A stretch of DNA of 64,000 nt from Bacillus dicomae (GTDB lineage: Bacteria > Bacillota > Bacilli > Bacillales > Bacillaceae_G): positions 620,001 to 684,000 of the forward strand of contig NZ_VHIV01000001.1 in assembly GCF_006494425.1 (NCBI RefSeq), given 5' to 3'. Shown here in pieces: positions 1-8,248 of this stretch. A program made the translations under genes and the position numbers. The notes beneath the pieces are model-generated. The model saw only the letters and a program-made list of their open reading frames with translations. It was not told where the DNA came from and searched no databases. The first letter of the stretch is position 1. Each line of letters opens with the position of its first letter.

Positions 1-711
1 GATGTTGATTATGTAATAGGTTTACACGTTATGTCAGGACTTGAGAGCGGGAAGATAGGTATTGCGTATGGGCCGATGATGGCGGCACCAGACGTATTTA
101 CGGTTGAAATTCAAGGGAAAGGAGGGCATGCAGCAAGGCCAGAAGAAACGATAGATCCTATTGCTATCGGAGCACAGATTATTACAAATTTACAACATAT
201 CGTATCAAGAAATACAAGTGCTTTCATGCAAAGAGTCGTTTCAGTTACGCAGTTTCATGGGGGAATGGCTGATAATATTATTCCTAGCGCAGCAACTTTA
301 ATGGGAACTGTTCGTTCATTTAATCAAGCATTAAGGATAGAAGCCGAAGAGAAAATCGAGAAAATTGTGAAAGGAATTACAGAAGCACATGGAGGGGCGT
401 ATACATATACGTATCGATATGGATATGATCCAGTTATTAATGATGAATATATTACGAAAGTAGTAGAAGAAAGTGCACTACATTTGTTTGGGAATGAGCG
501 CGTTGAGAAGCTTGAACCTTCTATGGGAGGAGAAGATTTTTCAGCATATTTAAGAAAAGCACCGGGTTGCTTCATTAAATTGGGGACAGGGAATGAAAAG
601 ATAGATACTTGCTATCCTCATCATCATCCAAAATTTGATGTAGATGAATCAGCTCTCATTTATGGAGTGGAATTATTTTTAGAAACAACGATGAGGTTAC
701 TGAAATCATAG
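1..711 (+). CDS. M20-family amidohydrolase, C-terminal part (partial at window edge)
   Basis: The frame is open from base 1, so the gene starts left of the window; the visible part is 236 codons. It matches the C-terminal portion of M20D metallo-amidohydrolases (N-acyl-L-amino-acid amidohydrolase / IAA-amino acid hydrolase type). Visible motifs in order are GLHVMSG with a metal-ligand His, the dimerisation-domain GGHAARPEE, GGEDFSAYL with a metal-ligand Glu, and a C-terminal HHHPKFDVDE with the last His ligand. Family enzymes hydrolyse N-acyl or N-acetyl amino acids in the cytosol. The exact substrate cannot be told from this fragment. A terminator follows directly. Confidence 0.85.
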   Translation, partial: DVDYVIGLHVMSGLESGKIGIAYGPMMAAPDVFTVEIQGKGGHAARPEETIDPIAIGAQIITNLQHIVSRNTSAFMQRVVSVTQFHGGMADNIIPSAATLMGTVRSFNQALRIEAEEKIEKIVKGITEAHGGAYTYTYRYGYDPVINDEYITKVVEESALHLFGNERVEKLEPSMGGEDFSAYLRKAPGCFIKLGTGNEKIDTCYPHHHPKFDVDESALIYGVELFLETTMRLLKS

Positions 712-727
712 AAAAGTATAAAAAAAG

Positions 728-757
728 GCAACTGCGCTCTATCGCAGTTGCTTTTAT
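728..757 (+). terminator. Intrinsic terminator of the amidohydrolase gene
   Basis: Perfect 9-bp stem GCAACTGCG / CGCAGTTGC with a 6-nt loop, followed by a T-rich tract, 17 bp after the stop codon. Confidence 0.85.
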
Positions 758-861
758 TTCTTTCCGTCAGAGAGGGCTGAGAAAGAACTATGCTCATTTA
801 TAGTATATGAATAGTCAACGGACAAGCTTGTACATTTTAATCATTTTTTTAAAAATAGTTA

Positions 862-921
862 TTGACAATGATTATCAACGTCAATTAATCTAAATATAGT
901 TGAAATTGATAATTATTATCA
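862..921 (+). promoter_or_regulatory. Iron-regulated promoter with two Fur boxes
   Basis: A TTGACA -35 at 862-867 overlaps a 7-1-7 Fur box at 863-877 (TGACAATGATTATCA, one mismatch to TGATAATNATTATCA). A second, perfect box, TGATAATTATTATCA, lies at 907-921, 16 bp before the next start codon. Fur with Fe2+ would repress the small basic protein and flavodoxin genes. The -10 is weak (TAATCT about 886-891). Confidence 0.85.
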
Positions 922-937
922 ATAGGATGGATGCGAC

Positions 938-1114
938 ATGTTAATGAGAAAAAAATTTCACCTTCTACGGAGGGAATTAAAAGATAAAAATAAAGAAGTT
1001 GATCAGCATATGGAATGGCAACGAAATGTAATTCGTTCTGAATATGTAAATGAGAAGAAGAGCATTCAAACAGAAAAAAAGATACAAAGTAAAGGGAGAG
1101 GTTCAGTTGAGTAA
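938..1114 (+). CDS. Small basic protein, probably Fur-regulated FbpB-like
   Basis: A 58-codon gene starting ATG at 938, with AGGATGG 8 nt upstream. It encodes a Lys/Arg-rich, charged, helical-looking protein beginning MLMRKKFHLLRRELKDK. It sits directly behind a perfect Fur box, and its stop codon overlaps the flavodoxin start by 8 nt, so the two are probably translationally coupled. In B. subtilis, small Fur-regulated basic proteins (FbpA/B/C) act with the FsrA sRNA in iron sparing, and flavodoxins are also Fur targets. Assignment to the FbpB family rests on size, charge, position and the RKK..LL..ELK..NK pattern, not on an alignment. Confidence 0.6.
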   Translation: MLMRKKFHLLRRELKDKNKEVDQHMEWQRNVIRSEYVNEKKSIQTEKKIQSKGRGSVE

Positions 1115-1553
1115 GTTAGTAATGATTTTTGCAAGTATGAGTGGAAATACAGAGGAAATGGCTGATCATATTGCCGGTGCAATTCGTGAAACAGAAAATG
1201 AAATTGAAGTTATTGATATTATGGATTCACCTGAAGCTTCTATATTAGATCAGTATGATGGAATTATTTTAGGGGCATACACTTGGGGAGATGGTGACCT
1301 TCCTGATGATTTCTTAGATTTTTATGACGCAATGGATTCTATTGATTTAACTGGGAAAAAAGCGGCAGTGTTCGGATCATGTGATTCGGCTTATCCGAAA
1401 TACGGCGTGGCAGTTGACATTTTAATAGAAAAGCTACAAGAACGCGGTGCATCGGTTGTGTTAGAAGGATTAAAAGTAGAATTAACGCCAGAAGATGAAG
1501 ATGTAGAAAAATGTTTACAGTTTGGAGCTGAATTTGTAAAACACCTTTCTTAA
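1107..1553 (+). CDS. Flavodoxin (short chain)
   Basis: I choose the TTG at 1107, with GGGAG upstream, giving 148 aa; an upstream in-frame ATG at 1050 lies inside the preceding gene. The N-terminal FMN phosphate-binding loop FASMSGNTEEMA is clear. Further motifs are the isoalloxazine-binding GAYTWGDGDLP loop (about residues 56-66) and GSCDSAYPKYG. Flavodoxins replace ferredoxin as one-electron carriers under iron limitation, which fits the two upstream Fur boxes. It corresponds to the YkuN/YkuP class of B. subtilis. The stop of the upstream small basic protein overlaps this start. Confidence 0.93.
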   Translation: MSKLVMIFASMSGNTEEMADHIAGAIRETENEIEVIDIMDSPEASILDQYDGIILGAYTWGDGDLPDDFLDFYDAMDSIDLTGKKAAVFGSCDSAYPKYGVAVDILIEKLQERGASVVLEGLKVELTPEDEDVEKCLQFGAEFVKHLS

Positions 1554-1577
1554 TGGCAGAAGGGAGATGAAGAGCAA

Positions 1578-2351
1578 GTGCATGAGAAAATCGCAATCAA
1601 AACGATGACAGATTATCATTTGTATGATTTTATGCGTTGTCCGCATAAATTTTATTTTCGTCATATAAAAAGAAGAGAACCTTCTTCGTTTGAATGGCAA
1701 CAAATCGCACAAATGATTGTGAATCGAATTATTAACGAATATTACACGCTACCTGCGGGCCAACAAACGAAAATTGTACTTTTAATATTAATAGAAAAGT
1801 ATTGGAAAAAAGTAAGGGTTAATATGTTTGCTTCGAAGACGGAGTATTATATTGTGTTAGCGAAGTTAACGGATCACTTATTACAGTTTGTTGAAAGAGA
1901 TGATAGTCAGACACCGCCGTTATTTTTATATGAAAAATTTCAAACATATATGGAAGAGTTAGGTGTCCACATGTCATTGACATTAGAAGTTGGTGAGTGG
2001 AGTACTGAGTCGTTTGTAATTAAAAAGTATGTTGTCGATGCGGATGAGGAAATGCTTGCTCTTTGTCAAAAGTTAATGACAGTATTCAGTTATAAAGCTT
2101 TCGGCATTCTTCCAGGGAAAATTGAAGTTATTAATTTAATAGAAGGAACTAAGTATGAGTACATTCCGAAACAGGAAGATATTATTACTGGAATGGCTGA
2201 TTTATCTAGAATGAAAGAAATGTTGCAGCAACCTGAGCATTATACAGAGCGTCATTTTCGTTCTGAGTGTATAAGTTGTGCATTTCGTAGTGAATGCCAA
2301 GGGGAAGAAGTAAAGAAAGAAGCGAAACAGAAGAAAAACATCGTACATTAA
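1578..2351 (+). CDS. PD-(D/E)XK-like protein with Fe-S cysteine motif
   Basis: A 257-aa protein from a GTG start (AGGGAGATG 8 nt upstream). The N-terminus has the YDFMRCPHKFYF signature of RecB/AddB/Cas4-family nucleases, with Cys21. The C-terminus has C231-x2-C234-x5-C240, so the four cysteines have the spacing of a 4Fe-4S 'iron staple'. The region where the catalytic GxID...DYKTG motif is expected reads GKIEVINLIEG, lacking the usual Asp and Lys, so nuclease activity is doubtful. It follows the flavodoxin by 24 bp and may be co-transcribed. There are no cas genes or helicase nearby. Function unknown. Confidence 0.7.
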   Translation: MHEKIAIKTMTDYHLYDFMRCPHKFYFRHIKRREPSSFEWQQIAQMIVNRIINEYYTLPAGQQTKIVLLILIEKYWKKVRVNMFASKTEYYIVLAKLTDHLLQFVERDDSQTPPLFLYEKFQTYMEELGVHMSLTLEVGEWSTESFVIKKYVVDADEEMLALCQKLMTVFSYKAFGILPGKIEVINLIEGTKYEYIPKQEDIITGMADLSRMKEMLQQPEHYTERHFRSECISCAFRSECQGEEVKKEAKQKKNIVH

Positions 2352-2376
2352 AGGATGCAATTTTGCATTCTTTTTT
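2351..2376 (+). terminator. Intrinsic terminator
   Basis: AAGGATGCA / TGCATTCTT stem (one G-T pair) with a 4-nt loop and a run of six T, immediately at the stop codon of the preceding gene. Confidence 0.75.
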
Positions 2377-2449
2377 GTTGTTGACATGAAAAGCTTTTCA
2401 TCATTTACCGTATATTTGTAGCAGATTTTAATAAAGGGAGGAATAATCA

Positions 2450-2611
2450 ATGAAAGATGCAACGAAAGTATTTCAATGGTTAAAAGAACAGAATGCTCCT
2501 TTTGGAATTCAACTGCAAATTTTACAAGCATTTCAACTATATAAAGTCATTGTTGAAATGGATAAAAAGTTAATGATGTATGAGGAGAGGGAATATAGGG
2601 AGAGAATGTAA
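2450..2611 (+). CDS. Small conserved-looking hypothetical protein (53 aa)
   Basis: ATG at 2450 has a strong GGGAGG site 7 nt upstream. The 53-aa product is amphipathic, beginning MKDATKVFQWLKEQNAPFG and ending in a charged EERE-type tail, probably mostly helical. No family recognised. The gene lies alone between a terminator and a convergent kinase gene, with only 2 bp separating the two stop codons. Reality rests on the ribosome binding site and full-length open frame. Confidence 0.6.
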   Translation: MKDATKVFQWLKEQNAPFGIQLQILQAFQLYKVIVEMDKKLMMYEEREYRERM

Positions 2612-2613
2612 TC

Positions 2614-3516
2614 TCATCCCTGCAGTATTACTTTCAGTTGTTCTATACCTGCTAGAAATTCAAGTTCATTCTTTGTTTCAAAGTTATAAATCATATTATG
2701 TAGTAAAGGACTGTATTGATAAAAACTCGTGATGCGGTGAATGAGTAATGGATCATGTTGTGAAGTAAGTGTACTGTATTGTTCATATACTGATGTAGTA
2801 AATTCATGTCCAAAATCATCATATAGCCCAGCAAAATCAAAGGCAGGATCTCCAATTTGAGCATCACCAAAATCGATAATACCTGAAATGGTTTTATTCT
2901 TCTTATTAAATAAAATGTGATGATGTGTAAAATCAGCGTGAATAATTGTATTTTGAAAAGTGGTTGTATCGAGAAAAGTAAAGAAATTCTCGAATAAACG
3001 ATTTAAGGCTGATTTCTGGAATGAAGTAAGATTGTTAGTAACGTACTGATTTAATTTAGTTTGTAGCTCTTTCCAGTAGGTAAGTGTTTTTTCAATAGGG
3101 AATCCTAACGCTGTAACACTTTTTAGAGGAATACTATGTAGAGCAGCAAGGAAAGTTGCTAATTGTGTAATAAGTGCTTTTCGTTCTTGTTTTTCTAGTG
3201 TAGTAACTATTTCTGTTTTTAAAGGTTCACCATGAATGAGAGTATAGTAACTAAAAAGCGGAATAGCATCAGTCTCCTTTTTATAGAATAGGTGATACTT
3301 TGGAACTTTAATTTCATGTAGTGAATAAGAGAGAAGTGTGCATAGTTCTTTTTCTAATGGAATTCGCATTGCATATTCCTGTTTTCGTGGGAAACGAAAC
3401 AGTAGTTCATCATTTACTATAATTGCTACATTATCCCATCCTTCCTCATTTTGTTTATAGGAATGTATAGAAAGATTAGGTAGAGCTTCTTTAATATATT
3501 GTTTGTAAGAGTCCAT
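2614..3516 (-). CDS. APH/choline-kinase-like phosphotransferase
   Basis: A 300-aa protein with the aminoglycoside phosphotransferase (PF01636) fold. The Brenner-type catalytic motif is HADFTHHHILF (about residues 193-203), and the Mg-binding motif is GIIDFGDAQIGDPAFDFAGL. The ATP-site region near FRFPRK is also visible. ATG start preceded by GAGGAAC. Members phosphorylate aminoglycosides, macrolides, choline, homoserine or sugars, and the substrate cannot be deduced here. The gene stands alone in antisense orientation, and nothing nearby suggests a resistance cassette, so a housekeeping or macrolide-kinase-like role are both open. Confidence 0.85.
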   Translation of the reverse strand: MDSYKQYIKEALPNLSIHSYKQNEEGWDNVAIIVNDELLFRFPRKQEYAMRIPLEKELCTLLSYSLHEIKVPKYHLFYKKETDAIPLFSYYTLIHGEPLKTEIVTTLEKQERKALITQLATFLAALHSIPLKSVTALGFPIEKTLTYWKELQTKLNQYVTNNLTSFQKSALNRLFENFFTFLDTTTFQNTIIHADFTHHHILFNKKNKTISGIIDFGDAQIGDPAFDFAGLYDDFGHEFTTSVYEQYSTLTSQHDPLLIHRITSFYQYSPLLHNMIYNFETKNELEFLAGIEQLKVILQG

Positions 3517-3620
3517 AATTGTTCCTCGTTTCTAAGTTAAGTTATTCTACTTCATGATATCAGAATTTTCTTTCTATATGTTAAAATATAAGTATCATTA
3601 TGAAGAGGGGCGGGAGTGTT

Positions 3621-4118
3621 ATGAAGAAAAGACTATTAATCACTTCTCTATGTATCGCTTTTGGATTGTTTTGGTCATATAAAGAAGAGGTTTTTGCTAG
3701 CTATAAACCGATTGATCAGTACGGATTAAATAAGGGATTAAAGAACAAAAATATAGAAATTTTAACTTATAATGAAATGAAAAAGGTAGGAGAACATTTT
3801 GTGACCGAGCAACTATCAGTGTTTGAGTTTCATAATAAAGAAGATGTAAAACGAAAAGGTGAAGAAATATTTGTAAATAGTGGGTATGAACAATTAATGA
3901 AAAACTATTATCCAAATCGTTTTCGGGACTTAGAGTATAAATTTATAAACGCGGACATACGTGAAGTGACGGATGAAAGTTTTCTCTATAAAACTGTAGC
4001 GTATGTGGCGGGTACTGAAAATGGTAAGAGAAGCGAAATGAAATTGAATTATGAAATGAAAATTGTAAAGGTTAATCATACATTTAAGGTGTTAGAACAA
4101 AAACAGTATGTACAATAA
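3621..4118 (+). CDS. Secreted hypothetical protein
   Basis: I choose the ATG at 3621, preceded by GGGCGGGAG; an in-frame ATG 21 nt upstream lacks a spaced binding site. The 165-aa product begins with a typical signal peptide (MKKRLLITSLCIAFGLFW, then ...EEVFA and SYKP as a probable cleavage region). The mature part is charged and of mixed helix and strand, with no recognisable catalytic motif. No family identified. Its stop codon is directly followed by AAAGTGAAAC, resembling the end of the bcr1-like repeat found at 15 kb. Confidence 0.75.
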   Translation: MKKRLLITSLCIAFGLFWSYKEEVFASYKPIDQYGLNKGLKNKNIEILTYNEMKKVGEHFVTEQLSVFEFHNKEDVKRKGEEIFVNSGYEQLMKNYYPNRFRDLEYKFINADIREVTDESFLYKTVAYVAGTENGKRSEMKLNYEMKIVKVNHTFKVLEQKQYVQ

Positions 4119-4134
4119 AGTGAAACATGAATCA
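4116..4134 (+). repeat. Partial bcr1-like terminus after a stop codon
   Basis: The sequence TAAAGTGAAACATGAATCAG starts at the stop codon of the secreted protein. It matches about 15 of 17 bases of the reverse-complemented right end of the element at 15.0-15.2 kb. Probably a degenerate remnant. Confidence 0.4.
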
Positions 4135-4154
4135 GTGCCATAAATAGCGGAATA

Positions 4155-4181
4155 AAAAATCCCCCAGTTCTTTGAGGGATT
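4155..4181 (-). terminator. Intrinsic terminator of the two small minus-strand genes
   Basis: Read on the minus strand: AATCCCTCA, an AAGAACT loop, then GGGGGATTTTTTATT. The stem is followed by a T run and lies right after the 49-aa gene. Confidence 0.75.
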
Positions 4182-4331
4182 CTAAAGATTTTCATTTTGT
4201 TGACCAAGTTCTTTTTGAGCAATGTATAAATTTCCTTGTTCTACTTGTTTCTGAGTAAGAACAGAATCACCTGCATACCCTTTTTCTGTTTTTACAGTTC
4301 TTTTTGTACGATTGGAATCTTGTTTCTTCAT
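4182..4331 (-). CDS. Small hydrophilic hypothetical protein (49 aa)
   Basis: ATG at 4331 (minus strand) has AAGGTG 10 nt upstream. The 49-aa product is Lys/Gln-rich (MKKQDSNRTKRTVKTEKGY at the N-terminus, many Gln and Asn toward the end) with no hydrophobic segment. No family recognised; composition resembles small spore-associated proteins of Bacillus, but that is only a resemblance. It is 18 bp downstream of another small gene on the same strand, and the pair ends at a good terminator. Confidence 0.6.
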   Translation of the reverse strand: MKKQDSNRTKRTVKTEKGYAGDSVLTQKQVEQGNLYIAQKELGQQNENL

Positions 4332-4349
4332 GTAATAAATCACCTTCCA

Positions 4350-4523
4350 TCAAAAATAAACGAAAATGATAAGCACAAGCAATACAGCAGCAAAAATGGT
4401 AATACCCATTAAAAACGAAGTGTTTTTATATTTAGGTGGCTTATGTACATCTTGCCGATATCCAGGTGAAATTTCAGGGGCGAATTCTTCATCGAATGAT
4501 TGCTTTTTTTCTTTTTCGTCCAT
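4350..4523 (-). CDS. Small membrane protein (57 aa)
   Basis: ATG at 4523 is preceded by AAAGGTGGATAC. The product has an acidic/charged N-terminal 30 residues (MDEKEKKQSFDEEFAPEISP...), then one C-terminal transmembrane helix, roughly residues 38-57. It looks like a tail-anchored small membrane protein. No family recognised. It is the first gene of a two-gene unit with the 49-aa gene. Confidence 0.65.
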   Translation of the reverse strand: MDEKEKKQSFDEEFAPEISPGYRQDVHKPPKYKNTSFLMGITIFAAVLLVLIIFVYF

Positions 4524-4580
4524 ATGTATCCACCTTTCTTTTTCATTATGTTATACGTTACAAGAAAAAATATGCATAAA

Positions 4581-4615
4581 GAAAACAGCCACTTTATCGT
4601 TAGCGGCTGTTTTCT
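4581..4615 (-). terminator. Hairpin at the end of the MATE gene
   Basis: GAAAACAGCC / GGCTGTTTTC, 10-bp stem. The TAA stop of the transporter gene lies in the loop. The T tract on the minus strand is short, so termination strength is uncertain. Confidence 0.6.
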
Positions 4616-5958
4616 GTTGTATATTTTCGTTGTACTTGAAAGAGACGGATAAGTAGGAAGCTAGCGCCAAATGCTAGACCGATAATAAGACCGATCCAAT
4701 AGCCTTTCGCGGCCCATTCTGTATACGTTGCTAATATGTAACCAAGTGGTAAACCTATGATCCAATAAGCGATTAACGTCATAATTAGAGCGACATTTAC
4801 ATCTTTATAACCGCGTAGAGCTCCTTGTACAGGGGTTGCAATTGCATCTGAAATTTGAAATAAAATCGCAAATATAAGAAATTCTTTTGCTAAATGGTGA
4901 ACATTTGCATCTGTCGTATAAATAGAAGCAATTGTATCATCAAAGAAATAAAGAAGAATCGAATATAAAAGAGCAAAAGCGAGGGCCAATCCAATGCCAA
5001 TAAATCCATATTGTTTTGCATTATTGTAACGTTTTGCCCCAACTTCAAATCCAACTGCTATTGTCATTGCCATTGCTAAACTTAAAGGAGTCATATATAA
5101 CAGGGAAGCGAAGTTCATAGCTGCTTGATGTGCTGCTATAGTTGTTGTACTAAAATTACTCATCATAAGTGTTACCGCAGCGAAAATACTCGTTTCAAAA
5201 AAGATAGCAAATCCGATAGGGACGCCAAGTTTTAAAAATGCTTTCCAACTCGAAAGAGAAGGGCGGTATAATTGTTTGAAAATATTGAAGGAGGAAAAAG
5301 GCTCTTTCGTCTGAATGATAATGATTGTAATAATTAAAATGCACCAATATGTTGCAGTGGAAGCAATTGCCGCTCCGACCCCACCGAGTTTTGGAAAACC
5401 GAAGTTACCAAAAATTAATAGGTAATTTAATATTACGTTAATTGGTAATGATAGTAACGTAATAATCATAGTTGTGCGAGTTTTTCCTAATGCATCAATA
5501 AACCCTCGTAAAACAGTGTAAGTGAATAAAGGGATAATTCCAATTGCGATAATACTTAAAAATTGTGCTGCAATACGTTCCACAGGTTCTTCTAAGCGCA
5601 TGCCGTTTAAAATAGGTGAAACGACGAAGAAGCCGATGAGGATAACAACGAAACTAGCACAAATTGCTAAATAAACTGCTTGTATGACAATGTGAGAAAC
5701 GTCCTCTTTTTTCTTGGATCCAACGAGTTGCGCGACAATTGGAGTCGTAGCCATTAAAATTCCTGTTAAGCCCGTACTAACTGGAATCCATATACTTGTT
5801 CCGATTGCGACACCTGCTAAATCAATTGGACTTGCATGTCCTGACATTGTTGTATCGAAAAAGCTCATTGCAAATAATGACATTTGCGTTACGAAAATCG
5901 GAAAAAATAGTAATACAAATTGCTTTAACTTTTGTGAGAATGAAGTAGCTTCTTTCAT
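4600..5958 (-). CDS. MATE-family multidrug efflux transporter
   Basis: A 452-aa polytopic membrane protein with 12 predicted helices in two MatE halves. The N-terminus ([23 protein letters not shown]) and the second-half motif ([20 protein letters not shown]) are typical of the NorM-like branch. These export cationic drugs or metabolites using a Na+ or H+ gradient. The ATG at 5958 has AAAGGGGA 5 nt upstream. It is a single gene, with no adjacent regulator in the same orientation. Substrate unknown. Confidence 0.92.
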   Translation of the reverse strand: MKEATSFSQKLKQFVLLFFPIFVTQMSLFAMSFFDTTMSGHASPIDLAGVAIGTSIWIPVSTGLTGILMATTPIVAQLVGSKKKEDVSHIVIQAVYLAICASFVVILIGFFVVSPILNGMRLEEPVERIAAQFLSIIAIGIIPLFTYTVLRGFIDALGKTRTTMIITLLSLPINVILNYLLIFGNFGFPKLGGVGAAIASTATYWCILIITIIIIQTKEPFSSFNIFKQLYRPSLSSWKAFLKLGVPIGFAIFFETSIFAAVTLMMSNFSTTTIAAHQAAMNFASLLYMTPLSLAMAMTIAVGFEVGAKRYNNAKQYGFIGIGLALAFALLYSILLYFFDDTIASIYTTDANVHHLAKEFLIFAILFQISDAIATPVQGALRGYKDVNVALIMTLIAYWIIGLPLGYILATYTEWAAKGYWIGLIIGLAFGASFLLIRLFQVQRKYTTENSR

Positions 5959-6145
5959 AAAATCCCCTTTCCATATAAAAAAAACAAACTCTTACTATCA
6001 TACAATTTAATCAAAAATTAGAAAAGAAATACGTGTCTACAACATACGGTATCAATAAAAAAAGGATGCACTTTAAAAGGGGATAAGGTATTATGATAAG
6101 GTGTGAAAAAATTACATATTATTTGTTATTAAGGAGGCACTACTT

Positions 6146-6937
6146 GTGGCTGATTGGTTAATTGGTTTAATCATGGGTGCTGTTGAAGGTTTAACAGAGT
6201 TTTTACCAGTATCATCAACAGGACATATGATTTTAACAGGACACTTAATTGGATTTGAAGACGAGAGAGCGAAAGTTTTTGAAGTTGTAATCCAATTGGG
6301 ATCGATTTTAGCGGTTGTAGTTGTATTTTGGAAACGATTATGGTCGTTAGTTGGAATTGGAAAAGTAAAAGAAGGGCCATCGTTAAATTTATTACATATT
6401 ATTATTGGGATGATTCCTGCCGGGGTACTCGGTGTATTATTCCATAGTGCAATTAAAAAGGTTTTATTTGGTCCAGGACCAGTTGTCATTAGTTTAGTAG
6501 CTGGTGGTATTTTAATGATTGTTGCTGAGAAGTTTTCGAAACCAAGTACAGCAAGAACGTTAGATGAAATCACATATAAGCAAGCATTTACAATTGGAAT
6601 GTTCCAATGTTTAGCACTTTGGCCAGGATTTTCTCGTTCTGGTTCTACAATAAGTGGTGGTTTATTAGCTCGCGTGTCGCATACAGCGGCAGCTGAATAT
6701 ACGTTCATTTTAGCAGTACCGATGATGGTGGCTGCAACTGGATTAGATTTAATTAAAAGCTGGGATGTATTAAGCTCGGCAGATGTAACGTTATTTGCAA
6801 CAGGATTTGTGACTGCATTCGTTGTTGCGATGCTTGCAATTGTTTCATTCTTAAAATTATTAGCTCGTGTAAAACTAACACCGTTCGCTTATTATCGTTT
6901 CATTTTAGCTGCGGTATTCTACTTCTTCATTATGTAA
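6146..6937 (+). CDS. uppP: Undecaprenyl-diphosphatase UppP (BacA)
   Basis: Starts at GTG 6146 with AAGGAGG 9 nt upstream; 263 aa, normal for the family. The two hallmark motifs are present: [16 protein letters not shown] near the N-terminus (with the catalytic Glu) and [13 protein letters not shown] around residues 160-172 (with the Arg/Ser pair). The enzyme dephosphorylates undecaprenyl pyrophosphate at the membrane to recycle the lipid carrier for peptidoglycan and teichoic acid synthesis. Overexpression confers bacitracin resistance. Monocistronic, with a long terminator hairpin. Confidence 0.95.
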   Translation: MADWLIGLIMGAVEGLTEFLPVSSTGHMILTGHLIGFEDERAKVFEVVIQLGSILAVVVVFWKRLWSLVGIGKVKEGPSLNLLHIIIGMIPAGVLGVLFHSAIKKVLFGPGPVVISLVAGGILMIVAEKFSKPSTARTLDEITYKQAFTIGMFQCLALWPGFSRSGSTISGGLLARVSHTAAAEYTFILAVPMMVAATGLDLIKSWDVLSSADVTLFATGFVTAFVVAMLAIVSFLKLLARVKLTPFAYYRFILAAVFYFFIM

Positions 6938-6953
6938 GAAATAAATTCTTGGT

Positions 6954-7007
6954 AACACCCTATAGAATAGACATTTGAAAAAAGTCTATTCTATAGGGTG
7001 TTTTTTT
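6954..7007 (+). terminator. Intrinsic terminator of uppP
   Basis: A long near-perfect 19-bp stem (AACACCCTATAGAATAGAC and its complement) with a short A-rich loop and a T7 tract. Confidence 0.9.
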
Positions 7008-7125
7008 ATCGTGAGAGAAAATTTTTACCCTCATATACTTGTATTTCACCATATGAAATATGACATAATGATGTCGATATAATAATTTTAAGGAAATCGA
7101 TAGTGTATTTGAGAGGGGCAGTTTA

Positions 7126-7590
7126 GTGAGTTTTGCAATAGAAATAGTAATTCCAGCACCAATTGATGTTGTATTTGATTATGTAAATAATGACGAGAAA
7201 ATAATGGAATGGAGTACCTTTATGGTGGAAAACAGGTATCCTCCACATGTAGATGTAAATAATCCTCGTGAAGGTGATAAATATATATCCGTGCAAAAGA
7301 TGGGGAAGAAAATATATGAGTTTGAGGCAGAAATTTTAGAGTGTGAAGCACCTTATATCGTATCAATTGGATGTGAAATGAAGCAAGGCTATACAGCCGC
7401 AACTTATATGTTAGAAGAGGATGAGGAAGGTACATCACTTACTTTAATTATAGAATTTGAACCGAAGAATTTTTTATATAAGATTATGTATAAGTTGACT
7501 GGATGGATGACCCGTGCAGTATATATGGGTGAAATGGAACGGTTAGCAGAGTGCGTAGATGCTGCATATTCTCAGAAAAAAGGATTGTAA
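7126..7590 (+). CDS. SRPBCC-family (polyketide cyclase/START-like) protein
   Basis: A 154-aa protein from GTG 7126, preceded by GAGAGGGGC. It has the SRPBCC ligand-binding layout: an N-terminal strand with IPAPIDVVFDYVNNDEK, a central antiparallel sheet, and a C-terminal long helix (KLTGWMTRAVYMGEMERLAECVD). Such proteins bind hydrophobic ligands or lipids. No catalytic residues can be assigned, and function in this organism is unknown. Monocistronic and convergent with the thioredoxin-like gene, sharing a bidirectional terminator. Confidence 0.8.
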   Translation: MSFAIEIVIPAPIDVVFDYVNNDEKIMEWSTFMVENRYPPHVDVNNPREGDKYISVQKMGKKIYEFEAEILECEAPYIVSIGCEMKQGYTAATYMLEEDEEGTSLTLIIEFEPKNFLYKIMYKLTGWMTRAVYMGEMERLAECVDAAYSQKKGL

Positions 7591-7603
7591 TTTTGTTTAA
7601 TAA

Positions 7604-7632
7604 AAAACCTGCCGAAATCGGCAGGTTTTATT
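7604..7632. terminator. Bidirectional terminator
   Basis: AAAACCTGCCGA / TCGGCAGGTTTT perfect stem. It serves the SRPBCC gene on the plus strand and the thioredoxin-like gene on the minus strand. Confidence 0.85.
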
Positions 7633-8182
7633 TTACTACTTTCTCAATCATGCTTTCCATTACATGTTCCCAAAGAGAAGTATCATCAGCTAACGTAGCA
7701 CGGAAATTAGCGTACATTTCTTTTTGTTTTTCTTCGAATGTTGGATCCTCTTTTTCAGGCAATGTAGCACGCATTGAAGTTACTAACTCCTGTACTTTTG
7801 GAGCGCGTGGTCCCCAAACGGCTTGTTCATTTCCATCTTTATCAATGAAAATAAAGATTGGAATCGCACGTGCTGTTCCATTTGTTAAATATTGATCCAT
7901 TAATTCTAAGTTTTCATCGCGAATTAATAATGACATATCAATATTTGCAACTTCAGAAATTCGTTTCATAACAGGTACGCATAAAAGGGCGTCACCACAC
8001 CAATCAGCTGTTAATACGATAACACGCCATCCATCATTTTGACGCTCTTCTAAAACTGGAAGTAATTCATTTGGAATTAAAAAGTTATTGTAAATGTGTA
8101 GTAGCTCGTATTGATTTACTTTCATTTCATTCACATATGTATCAAAGGACATACCTTTATCAGCCCATTGTTGTAAGTTCAT
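7628..8182 (-). CDS. Thioredoxin-fold protein
   Basis: I choose the ATG at 8182, preceded by AAAGAGGTG, over an in-frame ATG at 8215. The 184-aa product begins MNLQQWADKGMSFDTYV. The thioredoxin-like signature is VLTADWCGDALLCVPVMKRI (around residues 55-75) with a cis-Pro-type segment near ARAIPIFIFID. The active site reads C-G-D-A-L-L-C rather than CxxC, as in the 'Thioredoxin_9' group. A redox role is therefore plausible but unproven. It stands alone on the minus strand. Confidence 0.8.
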   Translation of the reverse strand: MNLQQWADKGMSFDTYVNEMKVNQYELLHIYNNFLIPNELLPVLEERQNDGWRVIVLTADWCGDALLCVPVMKRISEVANIDMSLLIRDENLELMDQYLTNGTARAIPIFIFIDKDGNEQAVWGPRAPKVQELVTSMRATLPEKEDPTFEEKQKEMYANFRATLADDTSLWEHVMESMIEKVVK

Positions 8183-8248
8183 TATTAACACCTCTTTAGT
8201 ATGATTTATTTTCATTGTACCAATTTTTATGTAGAAAAGCTTGTATTC

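Noticed and set aside
1578-2351. Cas4 of a CRISPR system
   Set aside because: No other cas genes or repeats in the window, and the catalytic motif is degenerate.
2614-3516. Acquired aminoglycoside resistance gene
   Set aside because: No mobile element or integron signs, and base composition is like its neighbours; only the kinase family can be claimed.
6112-6708. Long 198-codon open frame antisense to uppP
   Set aside because: It is the mirror of a strongly conserved gene, has no ribosome binding site and its translation is Pro/Thr-rich nonsense without family motifs.
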